The position numbers and the translations under genes were made by a program. Source: Oscillospiraceae bacterium (GTDB taxonomy: Bacteria; Bacillota; Clostridia; Oscillospirales; Oscillospiraceae). Taken from it: 64,000 nt of DNA. Positions 43,214-50,937 of the stretch are shown here, one piece after another; the stretch's first letter is position 1; every line of letters begins with the position of its first letter. The notes beneath the pieces are model-generated. The model was not told where the DNA came from. It saw nothing but the letters and a program-made list of their open reading frames with translations, and ran no database searches. The DNA is taken from the NCBI GenBank assembly GCA_020025535.1, contig JAHHRY010000002.1:62001-126000 (forward strand), read 5' to 3'.

Positions 43214-44161
43214 TCCGTTTTCTAGAAGAAAGTCTGCTGCGGTGCGGATCGGATAGGATATTAACCTTTGCCCGAAGAGATCTGTGTTATTCAGTTTCAC
43301 TTCTGTAATGCGGCTGTTGTCGTAAGTGGTGTAGTAGTAAATTCCTTTGCTTGTGTTGCAGCAGCTGGAATAGAGGGTCGTTTCATATACATCGTCTGCC
43401 ACTTTTACGCTTCCTCTCGGTACGGCAACAGAAGACAATATGTGAAACATCTGGCTGACATTGGACGCTTCGCTTCCGTCACTTACGGAATGACGCCGGA
43501 CAAATTCCGCTTTTACAAATCTTGAGGCTGAAGAGAAGTCTCCCGGCAGCCCCACGGCACCCATACCCTTGCTGAGATTATCCCCCTGCTCGAAATTGGT
43601 AAGATTCTGATACTCCTGCAAATGATACAGATGATAATTAAATGGCGGATTGTTGGTCAACACACCCACAGGATTGCCATAGAGCTTCAGTCCATCTGCC
43701 GTGGGCTCTACCACAAGGGATGAAGAAGCATCCGAAATCAGCCAATGGAGGGGTTGGTTGGGGCAGGCAGTGCTGAAGGGAATATCCACCAAGTTCGTTT
43801 GCTCCAGCCTTTTTTGAGCTTCTGCAACATTACTGCACTGGCTGAGAATCCAGGGGATAAACTCATAGGGTGCAATATTATCTTTACCATCCATCTCCGG
43901 CAGATAGACGGCATTTTTGGGAAAATACAGTGCAGCCATACTGAGCCCGCGTTCATTTGAGGCTTCATAATATAGGGGGTAATGGTTTTGAATCGTTGCC
44001 ATACCGATCATGGCATAGTGGTGGTTCGAATCAGACTTATTCCAAAAAGAAAAGGGGTAATTTCGAGGTGTGATGGTAACCTCTTCCCGGTAGGACGCTT
44101 CCAGATCCAGATTCCGGCCGAAATAGTGGTCACCATTTACATAATTGACTGCTGTACACAT
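43211..44161 (-). CDS. Choloylglycine-hydrolase family (bile salt hydrolase-like)
   Basis: 316 residues from ATG 44161. This start gives Met-Cys2, the Ntn nucleophile freed by Met removal; the ATG two codons upstream is too close to GGGAG. Family residues are present: C2, the Arg and Asp in GRNLD, Asn in SNERGL, Asn in LTNNPPFNYHL, Arg in SASRFVKAEF. These are the BSH/penicillin V acylase catalytic set. It could deconjugate glyco/tauro bile acids or cleave acyl-homoserine-lactone/penicillin amides; the specificity is unresolved. No signal peptide. Confidence 0.85.
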   Translation of the reverse strand: MCTAVNYVNGDHYFGRNLDLEASYREEVTITPRNYPFSFWNKSDSNHHYAMIGMATIQNHYPLYYEASNERGLSMAALYFPKNAVYLPEMDGKDNIAPYEFIPWILSQCSNVAEAQKRLEQTNLVDIPFSTACPNQPLHWLISDASSSLVVEPTADGLKLYGNPVGVLTNNPPFNYHLYHLQEYQNLTNFEQGDNLSKGMGAVGLPGDFSSASRFVKAEFVRRHSVSDGSEASNVSQMFHILSSVAVPRGSVKVADDVYETTLYSSCCNTSKGIYYYTTYDNSRITEVKLNNTDLFGQRLISYPIRTAADFLLENG

Positions 44162-44189
44162 AAGCATTGACTCCCAAATGTGATTATCG

Positions 44190-44218
44190 TTGATTTTGTC
44201 TGAATATACGAGTATAAT
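44190..44218 (+). promoter_or_regulatory. Promoter of rlmA-like gene
   Basis: TTGATT (44190-44195), 17-base spacer, TATAAT (44213-44218), 56 bases before the start. Confidence 0.75.
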
Positions 44219-44274
44219 ATAGACAAAAAATCCGGGAGATATACTGGATTGCTAAGAATGGGATGAGGAATCAT

Positions 44275-45063
44275 ATGCTTATTTGTCCGGTCTGTGGTGA
44301 AGACCTTTTATTATCTGACGGTGTTGCCGAATGTGCAAAGGGACATACCTTTGATATTGCCAGGGAAGGCTACGTAAATCTCCTGCGGTCTTCTAAATCT
44401 GGTGATAAAATCGGTGACGATAAAGTATCTGCACGCTGCCGCCGGGATTTTTTGAACAAAGGCTATTATGCACCTCTCAAGGACGCACTGTGTGCGATTT
44501 TTGCGAATCAGCAGGGGAGTGTGCTGGATATCTGCTGCGGTGAAGGCTATTACACCTCCGCCGTGGCGCAAAACAAAAAGCTCTCTGTTTACGGCTTTGA
44601 TATATCAAAAGAAATGGTGCGTCTTGCTGCTAAGCGGGGAGGATGTACTTGCTTTGTTGCCAATATGGCGGCGATTCCGGTGCGAAGTGGCACTTTTGAT
44701 TATGCGATGCATCTCTTTGCACCGTTTAATGAAGACGAATTTGCAAGAATTTTGAAACCCGGCGGCCGACTGTATACCGTTGTCCCGGGACGGATGCACC
44801 TTCTGGGACTTAAAAGTGCCATCTACGAAAATTGCTATGAAAATGACGAAAGACTGCCGGACACCAAGTGCCTTAGACTGGTAAAAACCAGAAAAATTTC
44901 CGCCGATATTCACCTGGCTTCTTCTGAAGATATTCAGGCCGTGTTTCGGATGACACCATACTATTTCCATACCGGGATGAAGGATAAAGAAAAACTGACC
45001 GCCCTCACAGAATTGGATACGCCGATTGAGTTTCTTATTGCTGAATACGAAAAAACTCTTTAA
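44275..45063 (+). CDS. rlmA: 23S rRNA (guanine-N1)-methyltransferase RlmA-type
   Basis: 262 residues from ATG 44275 (GAGG site). N-terminal zinc ribbon C4-x2-C7-x12-C20-x3-H24 (CPVC ... CAKGH), then a Rossmann SAM-binding domain (LDICCGEGYYT). RlmA methylates G745/G748 in helix 35 of 23S rRNA; in Gram-positives the G748 enzyme (TlrB-type) can alter macrolide binding. Its 3' end overlaps the convergent dapA by 4 bases. Confidence 0.8.
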   Translation: MLICPVCGEDLLLSDGVAECAKGHTFDIAREGYVNLLRSSKSGDKIGDDKVSARCRRDFLNKGYYAPLKDALCAIFANQQGSVLDICCGEGYYTSAVAQNKKLSVYGFDISKEMVRLAAKRGGCTCFVANMAAIPVRSGTFDYAMHLFAPFNEDEFARILKPGGRLYTVVPGRMHLLGLKSAIYENCYENDERLPDTKCLRLVKTRKISADIHLASSEDIQAVFRMTPYYFHTGMKDKEKLTALTELDTPIEFLIAEYEKTL

Positions 45064-45929
45064 CGGAAAAATCCTTCCAGTTTTTCGCGGTTGTCAGGGG
45101 ATAATGGAGCAAGGGGCAGACGGCATTCCCCGCAATCATAGCCGATCATTTTCATGGCGGCCTTCACAGGTACCGGATTGACTTCGGAAAATAATCCCTC
45201 AATCAGCGGCAGCATACTGCATTGCAGGGCGGAAGCGGTATCGAAGTCCCCGGCCAGCGCCGCCTGCGCCATAGCCTGTGTTTCTACTGGCATTACGTTG
45301 GAAAGCACCGAAATGACACCCTTGGCACCTAATGACATGGCGGCTACCGCTTCGTCATCATTTCCGCTCCAAATGGTAAAATCTTCACCGCATACGTTCC
45401 GAATCCGGGCAATTTTGACGATATCACTGGATGCCTCCTTGACACCGGCAATATTAGGGATTCTGCTCAGACGCTTGTAGACGGATACCGGAATATCCAC
45501 TCCGGTGCGGGATGGGACATTGTAGATGATGACCGGGATTTTGACAGCATGGGCAATGGATAAGTAGTGTGCAAACAGTCCGTCCGGATTTGCTTTGTTG
45601 TAGTATGGACTTACAACCAACACGGCATCCGCCCCGGCTTCCTGTGCAGCAATGCTCAACTCTACTGCATGTGCAGTATCGTTGGAACCGGTTCCGCAAA
45701 TGATGGTCATATCAGAAGCAGCGAATTGCTTGCCCCTTGAGTACAGTTCTATTTTTTCTCGGTCTGTGAGCGTTGGGGCTTCGCCTGTAGTACCGCCAAG
45801 AACGACTGTTTTGATTCCTGCGTCCAGCTGCCGCTTTAAAAGGCGCTCCATCATCGGGTAATTTACCTGCCTCCCTAAAAATGGGGTTACGAGAGCTGTA
45901 CACGCTCCGGTAAATAGTGTTTTTTCCAT
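45060..45929 (-). CDS. dapA: 4-hydroxy-tetrahydrodipicolinate synthase
   Basis: 289 residues from ATG 45929 (GGAGG nine bases away). TIM barrel with Schiff-base K164 (AGVKEAS), Y136 and R141 (YNVPSRTG), Thr pair in GGTTGE (T47, T48). Condenses pyruvate with aspartate semialdehyde, first step to lysine, diaminopimelate and, in spore formers, dipicolinate. The upstream seven codons (from 45950) lack a site. Confidence 0.93.
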   Translation of the reverse strand: MEKTLFTGACTALVTPFLGRQVNYPMMERLLKRQLDAGIKTVVLGGTTGEAPTLTDREKIELYSRGKQFAASDMTIICGTGSNDTAHAVELSIAAQEAGADAVLVVSPYYNKANPDGLFAHYLSIAHAVKIPVIIYNVPSRTGVDIPVSVYKRLSRIPNIAGVKEASSDIVKIARIRNVCGEDFTIWSGNDDEAVAAMSLGAKGVISVLSNVMPVETQAMAQAALAGDFDTASALQCSMLPLIEGLFSEVNPVPVKAAMKMIGYDCGECRLPLAPLSPDNREKLEGFFR

Positions 45930-46073
45930 ATGCTGATACCTCCAGCCCAATCTATGCGGCGATGGGGGAGAATGTTTCTGAAAATTTAGCGTTAAAAGTT
46001 GGAAAAAATGCGGAATATGCGGATATTATAGCAAACTTATGTCGTCAATGTTTCACTTGATGAACCGACTGAA

Positions 46074-46202
46074 ATGGCGATGGATCGTTTGAGAAAAAAT
46101 GGATTGCGGCGGCTGCAGCTGGCAGAATTGGCATATCCCAAACCCACGGACGGTATTGTACCGTGGTTTTCCTTTGAAATCAGCGAAAATGGTTGCAAAT
46201 AA
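46074..46202 (+). CDS. Possible small or remnant ORF
   Basis: 42 codons, open from a stop at ~46029; lacks a ribosome site. Composition is protein-like (helical basic half, then a Pro/Trp/Phe-rich half) but no family is recognised. It overlaps the queA -35 element. Could be a decayed gene end. Confidence 0.2.
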   Translation: MAMDRLRKNGLRRLQLAELAYPKPTDGIVPWFSFEISENGCK

Positions 46203-46221
46203 TTAGAAAATGCAGTATACT
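46193..46221 (+). promoter_or_regulatory. Promoter of queA
   Basis: TTGCAA (46193-46198), 17-base spacer, TATACT (46216-46221), 35 bases before the GTG start. Confidence 0.75.
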
Positions 46222-46255
46222 ATGTAGGCTTTTTATGTAATTTGGAGGAACAACA

Positions 46256-47290
46256 GTGAAAACACATGATTTTTGGTATGATCTGCCGGAGGAACTCATT
46301 GCCCAGACTCCATTGCAGCAGCGGGACAGTTCACGCCTGCTGTTTATGGATCGTGTCACCGGCGAAGTGAGCCATCGACATTTTTATGATATTGTAGACT
46401 ATCTGAAGCCGGGCGATTGCCTGGTAATGAACGACTCCCGTGTGCTGCCAGCTCGTCTGCTGGGTCACCGTCCCACCGGCGGCGCTGTGGAAGTGCTGTT
46501 GCTGCGGGATCTGGGAGATAAGAAGTGGGAATGCCTGTGCAAGCCCGGCAGAAAAATGCAGGTCGGCAACGAGGTCATTTTTGGCGACGGCGAGCTGACG
46601 GCAACCGTGGCTGAAGTTTGTGACGATGGCAACCGCATTGTGGAATTCCATTACGAGGGCATTTTCCTGGAAGTCCTTGAACGGCTTGGAAAAATGCCGC
46701 TTCCGCCCTATATCAAAGAAGAACTGCAGGATCAGGAACGCTATCAGACCGTATATTCCCGGGAGGTTGGCTCTGCCGCCGCCCCCACCGCCGGCCTGCA
46801 CTTTACCAATGAACTGCTGGACAGAATCCGTGCAAAGGGTGTTAAAACAGCTTTTGTAACCCTGCATGTTGGCCTTGGAACCTTCCGCCCGGTAAAAGCG
46901 GAAGAAATCAGCGATCACCATATGCACTCTGAACTGTGTATGATTTCCAGGGAAACTGCTGATATTTTGAATCAGACTAAGGCGGAAGGCGGACGGGTGA
47001 TCTGCGTTGGCACCACATCTTGCCGTACGCTGGAATCTCTGGTAAACGAAGACGGTACGTTTGAACCCAAGTCCAAATGGACGGAAATTTTCATTTACCC
47101 GGGATATACCTTCAAGGCGATGGATGGCCTGATTACCAATTTCCATCTGCCGGAAAGTACGCTGGTCATGCTGGTTTCCGCCTTTGCAGGCCGGGAGCAC
47201 GTCCTTGCCGCTTATGAGGAGGCTGTGAAGGAACGCTATCGTTTCTTCTCCTTTGGCGATGCCATGTTTATCGGAAGCGTGAAAGACTGA
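46256..47290 (+). CDS. queA: tRNA preQ1 ribosyltransferase-isomerase QueA
   Basis: 344 residues, GTG start after TTTGGAGGAAC. Family blocks: DFWYDLPEELIAQTP, MNDSRVLPARL, GSAAAPTAGLHFT, LHVGLGTFRP, TNFHLPESTL. Transfers the ribosyl moiety of SAM to 7-aminomethyl-7-deazaguanine in tRNA during queuosine synthesis. Its last codons run FGDAM then FIGSVKD-stop; family members usually end soon after FGDAM, and a second GGCGATGCCATG copy lies at 59417 before tgt. The 3' end has therefore probably been replaced by an inserted element. Confidence 0.95.
   Translation: MKTHDFWYDLPEELIAQTPLQQRDSSRLLFMDRVTGEVSHRHFYDIVDYLKPGDCLVMNDSRVLPARLLGHRPTGGAVEVLLLRDLGDKKWECLCKPGRKMQVGNEVIFGDGELTATVAEVCDDGNRIVEFHYEGIFLEVLERLGKMPLPPYIKEELQDQERYQTVYSREVGSAAAPTAGLHFTNELLDRIRAKGVKTAFVTLHVGLGTFRPVKAEEISDHHMHSELCMISRETADILNQTKAEGGRVICVGTTSCRTLESLVNEDGTFEPKSKWTEIFIYPGYTFKAMDGLITNFHLPESTLVMLVSAFAGREHVLAAYEEAVKERYRFFSFGDAMFIGSVKD
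47255..47272 (+). repeat. Left direct repeat (attL-like) in queA 3' end
   Basis: GGCGATGCCATGTTTATC; matches 59417-59434 at 17 of 18 positions (T for G at position 14). It encodes GDAMFI of QueA. Marks the left end of the island. Confidence 0.75.
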
Positions 47291-47306
47291 CAGTATATCG
47301 AACATG

Positions 47307-47343
47307 AAAAAAGCCTAGAGCCGCAACGGGTTCTAGGCTTTTT
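47307..47343. terminator. Terminator after queA
   Basis: AAAAAGCCTAGA (47308-47319) pairs with TCTAGGCTTTTT (47332-47343). Shared with the convergent recombinase remnant; brought in by the island. Confidence 0.8.
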
Positions 47344-47344
47344 G

Positions 47345-47784
47345 CTATTCCGGGTCCTTGTAGAAGAATTGATACTGAATGCCGTTTTTGAAGAGGATGG
47401 AAACGATTCTGCCGTCTTTTATACAAAAGTTTTGGATGATAGAATTCAGAAAATCCTTAACAATTTGAGGGTCAATCTTCCAAATGAATTTTTCGTAGTC
47501 AACATACCGCCGGTCCTGTAATTGCTGGGCCATGATAAAGTAGCTGGCCTTTACCATGAACTCGTCATCGGATAGGGAAGTGGCTGCTGAAGACACCTCC
47601 AGTTCGTCCAGTCTGGCAGTGGTTTCCTCCAGAGAGTCAAGGAGCTTCCGCTGTTCGATGATGAAGTCCTTCTCTGCCATAGCTTCTTCACCATACAGAA
47701 ACAAAGTCTTCAGACGGCTCAGGGCACGCTCCAGCTGCCTTTTTCTGCAAGCAACACATTCTTCTCGTCGATAGCGGCAATGCT
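47345..47784 (-). pseudogene. Serine recombinase remnant, C-terminal part
   Basis: The 119-residue frame from ATG 47704 continues upstream without a stop to about 47784. It reads as the C terminus of a large serine recombinase: a Cys/Arg-rich stretch (CRYRREECC), QLERALSRLKTLFLYGEEAM, a coiled linker (LLDSLEETTARLDELE), and a final KDGRIVSILFKNGIQY strand. No catalytic domain is in frame. Its N-terminal part lies at 47979-48164 and unrelated sequence separates them. Confidence 0.6.
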
Positions 47785-47973
47785 TTCAGAAGCGGCTACA
47801 GGCTTTGGGGTGTATTCAGCAAAGCCATATCCACTGCGGAGATGGTTGTACAGTTCCTGAAGGCCGTCAGATCCGATATGGTCAACATCAGCAAAGGTAT
47901 CGCCTCGAAGCAGTTTCTTCTGAAGTGTGTCGATACTTGTAGTCTTGCCGAAGCTCTTGCTGGCACGGATCAT
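47719..47973 (-). pseudogene. Inserted fragment, possibly of an AAA-ATPase-like gene
   Basis: 84-residue open frame starting MIRASKSFGKTTSIDTL, reminiscent of the RPRRFGKT P-loop start of AAA-ATPase_like/PD-(D/E)XK fusion proteins, then acidic segments. It overlaps the recombinase C-terminal frame and sits between the two recombinase pieces. No Shine-Dalgarno of note; likely a fragment caught by recombination. The identity is uncertain. Confidence 0.35.
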
Positions 47974-47978
47974 GTTGG

Positions 47979-48164
47979 CTAGCCTGCATCCTCAAAGATT
48001 TCGTAGTTGTCAATGTCCAGGGCGTACTTGGAATAGTTGATAAGTTCTTCCCGCTGCACCGGCAAGCTGACTCGGCCGACCTGGTGCTGCGTGGAAATCC
48101 GGATGTAGATTGCTACCTTCTTTGTTTCGAGATATGTTTCCAATGCTGATTTCTGTTTTGCCAT
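47979..48164 (-). pseudogene. Serine recombinase remnant, N-terminal part
   Basis: About 61 residues from ATG 48164 (GGAGG). Contains the catalytic Ser motif YIRISTQHQ and SLPVQREELINYSKYA, then stops after EDAG where the resolvase domain should continue. Truncated resolvase domain of the large serine recombinase whose C terminus lies at 47345. Inactive. Confidence 0.75.
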
Positions 48165-48177
48165 AGTAGCCTCCATG

Positions 48178-48216
48178 ATAAGAAAAAGCAGCTCCGTTAT
48201 GTAGCGGAGCTGCTTT
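48178..48216 (-). terminator. Terminator of the nuclease-like gene
   Basis: 12-bp stem (48185-48196 with 48205-48216) with TTTTTCTT on the minus-strand side. Confidence 0.75.
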
Positions 48217-48220
48217 GTTG

Positions 48221-48826
48221 TTAAGTAGAACTCTGCAAACTGGCGATGACCGCATCCGGAAGCCCGGAGAAGTCGGTTTTGATTGGATTGAGAGATTGCA
48301 ACCCAGTCAGTGAAAGCGTTTTCTGAGGACCGCAGTGAGCGTTGAGGGCATCAGTGGAGAGAACATAGAAATCCCAACCATCCAGGTTCAGAGGATCGGC
48401 GCTGGCTCGGTCGGTCACATGGTACAGACAGAAGATATAGACATCAGACTGACGCTTGACAGCGGAATCGTATCCGGTCTGTGGTGACCATGCCCTTGTG
48501 GGCCGAATGCTGAACTGGATTGCAGATGGTTTGCTCTGCTCCCATGCCTGAAGATATGCGCTGCTCTTGACCTCTATGTGAACGGAGTCACGGAGGACTC
48601 TGTTATGAACCCAACTATGCGGAAAGTCGATGTCATAGGCATCCCAGTCGCTGTTGGTATCGTTCAGATCCAACCCCAGGGCAGCTGAAACGATAAACTC
48701 ACAGTAGGCCCCTCTGATCGTATTGTTCAGCAGGTTGGAGGAGTTCCATGCCCAGAAGTCCTGAAGCATATAGCCAATAGGCATTCCGTCAAAGGTAATG
48801 TGTTCATCACCATGAAGATGCTGCAT
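48221..48826 (-). CDS. PD-(D/E)XK-like nuclease protein
   Basis: 201 residues, ATG after AGGAGG. Contains an Asp-rich strand (WDAYDIDFPHSWV) followed by VHIEVKSSAYLQAWEQ, the E-x-K plus later Gln/Glu of PD-(D/E)XK nucleases. No DNA methylase neighbour. Similar proteins sit in phages and mobile elements; could be a defence nuclease or a recombination enzyme. Downstream of an XRE regulator by 43 bases and probably under its control. Confidence 0.55.
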   Translation of the reverse strand: MQHLHGDEHITFDGMPIGYMLQDFWAWNSSNLLNNTIRGAYCEFIVSAALGLDLNDTNSDWDAYDIDFPHSWVHNRVLRDSVHIEVKSSAYLQAWEQSKPSAIQFSIRPTRAWSPQTGYDSAVKRQSDVYIFCLYHVTDRASADPLNLDGWDFYVLSTDALNAHCGPQKTLSLTGLQSLNPIKTDFSGLPDAVIASLQSST

Positions 48827-48869
48827 CGTATGTCCTCCTATTTAAGCAGCCGCAGGTACGGCTTTGGTG

Positions 48870-49250
48870 TTAGCCTGCATCGATCTGCTGCTTGCGATCA
48901 ACGGAGGCGATTATGATTCGTTCCTCCGGTGTCATATAGCGGTCAAGAAGGGACCACAAGACCTGCCGGTCGGCATCGTTGGCCTTGGTATAGCACTCAA
49001 TCAGAATTGAAATTTCGGGTGATGGCTTTGCTGCTACGGGCGGTTTGACTCCGCACAATGTATCGAGGGATACGCCCAGGATTTCTGCGATGTCAACAGC
49101 TGTTTCGATGTTAGGTGTGCGGGTCCCGGAGGCGTATCGGGAGATAGTTGTTTCCGTAGTATTCAGCTTATCAGCGACAGTGCGCTGGGTAAGCCCCTTT
49201 GCCTCTATGAGGGATTTGAACTGGCTGGCAAATTTCGCTTTGGTGTACAT
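48870..49250 (-). CDS. XRE-family HTH repressor
   Basis: 126 residues. HTH at ~15-65 (GLTQRTVADKLNTTETTISRYASG), then a helical C-terminal extension. Divergent from a small HTH gene at 49394, forming a cI/cro-like switch. Its promoter (49281-49309, minus) is flanked by GTTTAC/GTAAAC half-sites likely bound by it. Confidence 0.88.
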   Translation of the reverse strand: MYTKAKFASQFKSLIEAKGLTQRTVADKLNTTETTISRYASGTRTPNIETAVDIAEILGVSLDTLCGVKPPVAAKPSPEISILIECYTKANDADRQVLWSLLDRYMTPEERIIIASVDRKQQIDAG

Positions 49251-49280
49251 GGCAATACCTCCTATGAAACCTGTTTACCG

Positions 49281-49309
49281 ATTGTATAATAAAACTGCCG
49301 CTTTGTAAA
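49281..49309 (-). promoter_or_regulatory. Promoter of the XRE repressor gene
   Basis: Minus strand TTTACA, 17-base spacer, TACAAT. GTTTAC and GTAAAC inverted half-sites overlap both ends, fitting autorepression. Confidence 0.7.
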
Positions 49310-49338
49310 CAAAACTGACCAATAATATCATTTTACTA

Positions 49339-49368
49339 TTGATACTGATCGATTTGGTAAGTTATAAT
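49339..49368 (+). promoter_or_regulatory. Divergent promoter of the small HTH gene
   Basis: TTGATA (49339-49344), 18-base spacer, TATAAT (49363-49368), inside an ACCAAT ... ATTTGGT dyad. Confidence 0.65.
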
Positions 49369-49393
49369 GAGGAAAAAGAAAGAGGGTGACCAG

Positions 49394-49603
49394 ATGGATA
49401 AGCTGAAACTCCAGTATAAGCGGAAGTGCAAGGAACAGACCTGTAAAGATATGGCGGATCTGATTGAGAGATCCGAAACCACTTACAGGAAGAAGGAAAC
49501 CGGCGAAATCAAGTTTACGCCGGAGGAAGTCGTCAAGATTGCAAAACATCTCGACTTGACCAGTAGCGAGGTCAACGAGATTTTGTTGACGGAAACTTAC
49601 TAG
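49394..49603 (+). CDS. Small Cro-like / HTH accessory protein
   Basis: 69 residues from ATG 49394 (GAGGGTGA site). HTH-like: DMADLIERSETTYRKKETGEIKFTPEEVVKIAKHL. Opposite to the XRE repressor, like a cro partner or an activator of the plus-strand genes. Confidence 0.7.
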   Translation: MDKLKLQYKRKCKEQTCKDMADLIERSETTYRKKETGEIKFTPEEVVKIAKHLDLTSSEVNEILLTETY

Positions 49604-49669
49604 AACGGTAAGTTTGGACACAGCCCTTACCTGATGGAACCAGTATAACGCAGAAAGGAGGTAATGAAA

Positions 49670-50140
49670 ATGGGACGAGATGCTAGTGACGCGGGTGAAA
49701 ATCCTTGTTTCCGCTGTAGGAAAGAGGCCGCAAAGTACAACGACAGGCTACTGACTGTTATCGCTGTTCTGGTAGCCTTGACTAATATCGTTGTTGAGGT
49801 GCTGAAGAAGATCACATGGCATAAGCTGCCTACTGATGTTCTTGCAGTTGCTGTGGCCATGACCCTGACCCTGCTGGCGTTCTTCGCCTGGGCATCCTAC
49901 GCAGGGATCCAGATTCTGTGGTACTACATCGCCGCTGCCGTGCTGGGCGGCATCATGGTTGCCTACGCTGCAATGTTTGGCTTCGATAAGCTCAAGGGAA
50001 TCCTGACCCGTATTAAGGAACCCGAAAAAATTGCCGGTATGAATTTAGCCCCCATCGTAACGGATCGACTCTATCCGCTATGTTGGGGGCTTTTCTTTTT
50101 TTGCCTATTTGCTGGCTACCATCGGCCTACGCTCAGGTAA
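49670..50140 (+). CDS. Phage holin-like protein with altered 3' end
   Basis: Up to 156 residues; ATG 49670 is well spaced from AAAGGAGG, ATG 49664 is too close. N-terminal CFRCRK, TM helix (~25-45), then two TM helices (~55-105), typical of phage holins. The final ~30 residues are translated from a terminator hairpin at 50047, so the original stop has probably been lost by a join near base 50040. Confidence 0.6.
   Translation: MGRDASDAGENPCFRCRKEAAKYNDRLLTVIAVLVALTNIVVEVLKKITWHKLPTDVLAVAVAMTLTLLAFFAWASYAGIQILWYYIAAAVLGGIMVAYAAMFGFDKLKGILTRIKEPEKIAGMNLAPIVTDRLYPLCWGLFFFCLFAGYHRPTLR
50047..50100 (+). terminator. Terminator overlapping the holin 3' end
   Basis: AGCCCCCA (50047-50054) pairs with TGGGGGCT (50084-50091), inner CGGAT/ATCCG helix, then TTTTCTTTTTT. 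Its lying inside the reading frame argues for a rearranged gene end. Confidence 0.75.
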
Positions 50141-50797
50141 ACACTGTCTTCCACTGAGCGTTTCGTAGATGGCGTTGTAGGCAGCGGTTTTATCCTGACT
50201 GTCCTTCACGGTGCAGTATTTCCCGGTGGCAATACCGCTTTCTACCATTCTTTCAGCAGCCTCCATCCAAAGGTCGTCGTAACGATTTGTGCCTGTTCCA
50301 AAGCTGTTGGCGGCTTCCAAATATTTGTCCCACATATTCGTTACATCTACTTTTTCCACATATTTCAGATAGCTGAAAAAGTAGTATTCGATGAATGCGG
50401 TGCAGCAAAGGCCGTTTCTTCTGAGAGCGTCAATATCCGGGACTCTATTGCCATTGGCATTTAGTTTGGTTGCCATGCCGCTGCTTCCCGCCACATAGGG
50501 GATGCCAGAAAGAATCTCCGGCCAGTTCTTTCCCAGTGCAATGGAGATATAGCTTGGATGGTATAATTTACCTGCATTTTTCAATGCCTGCACATCATAC
50601 CCTGTATACGCCAATGCCCGGAGAATGGAATTATCCAGCATTTCACTGGGAATACCTGCGTAAGCAAACGGGATTTCTGTGGTTTCCTGGACTCGTTCTT
50701 CTGGAGTAGCGAAAGCCGGAAACGACAAGTTCATCAGCGTGAACAGTGCCAGCACTACAGATAGGCACCGTATCCATTTTGGTTTTACAGATTTCAT
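50105..50797 (-). pseudogene. Secreted NlpC/P60-like protein, C-terminally truncated
   Basis: 230 residues. Signal peptide (~1-31, cleavage near AFA-TP). NGLCCTAFIEYYF looks like the Cys-containing block of NlpC/P60 or CHAP-type wall hydrolases, but the downstream His and polar residue that complete the active site are absent before the stop. RBS AAAGGAGG. Its 3' end meets the holin terminator, consistent with a deletion joining the two genes. Probably inactive or a decoy. Confidence 0.5.
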
Positions 50798-50878
50798 TGT
50801 TTTCCTCCTTTACTATTGTCGTGAAAACTGTGAGATTGATTGAATGTGCCCCATAGTAGGAGTAAGGGGCGGGGGTAT

Positions 50879-50920
50879 ATATAAAAAGACCACCTGATTT
50901 GGTTGAAATCAAGTGGTCTT
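50879..50920 (-). terminator. Terminator of the CAP-domain lipoprotein
   Basis: 15-base arms (50886-50900 with 50906-50920, one or two mismatches), GGTTG loop, T-run on the minus-strand side. Confidence 0.75.
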
Positions 50921-50937
50921 AATTTTCATTTATTTCA

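Larger units (their letters stand above)
45930..46255. other. Gene-poor gap between dapA and queA
   Basis: Holds a minus-strand extended -10 (TGCTATAAT, plus coordinates 46025-46033) that could serve dapA, a dyad (CCACGG/CCGTGG near 46144-46165), an open 42-codon frame at 46074-46202, and the queA promoter at 46193. No convincing gene otherwise. Confidence 0.5.
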
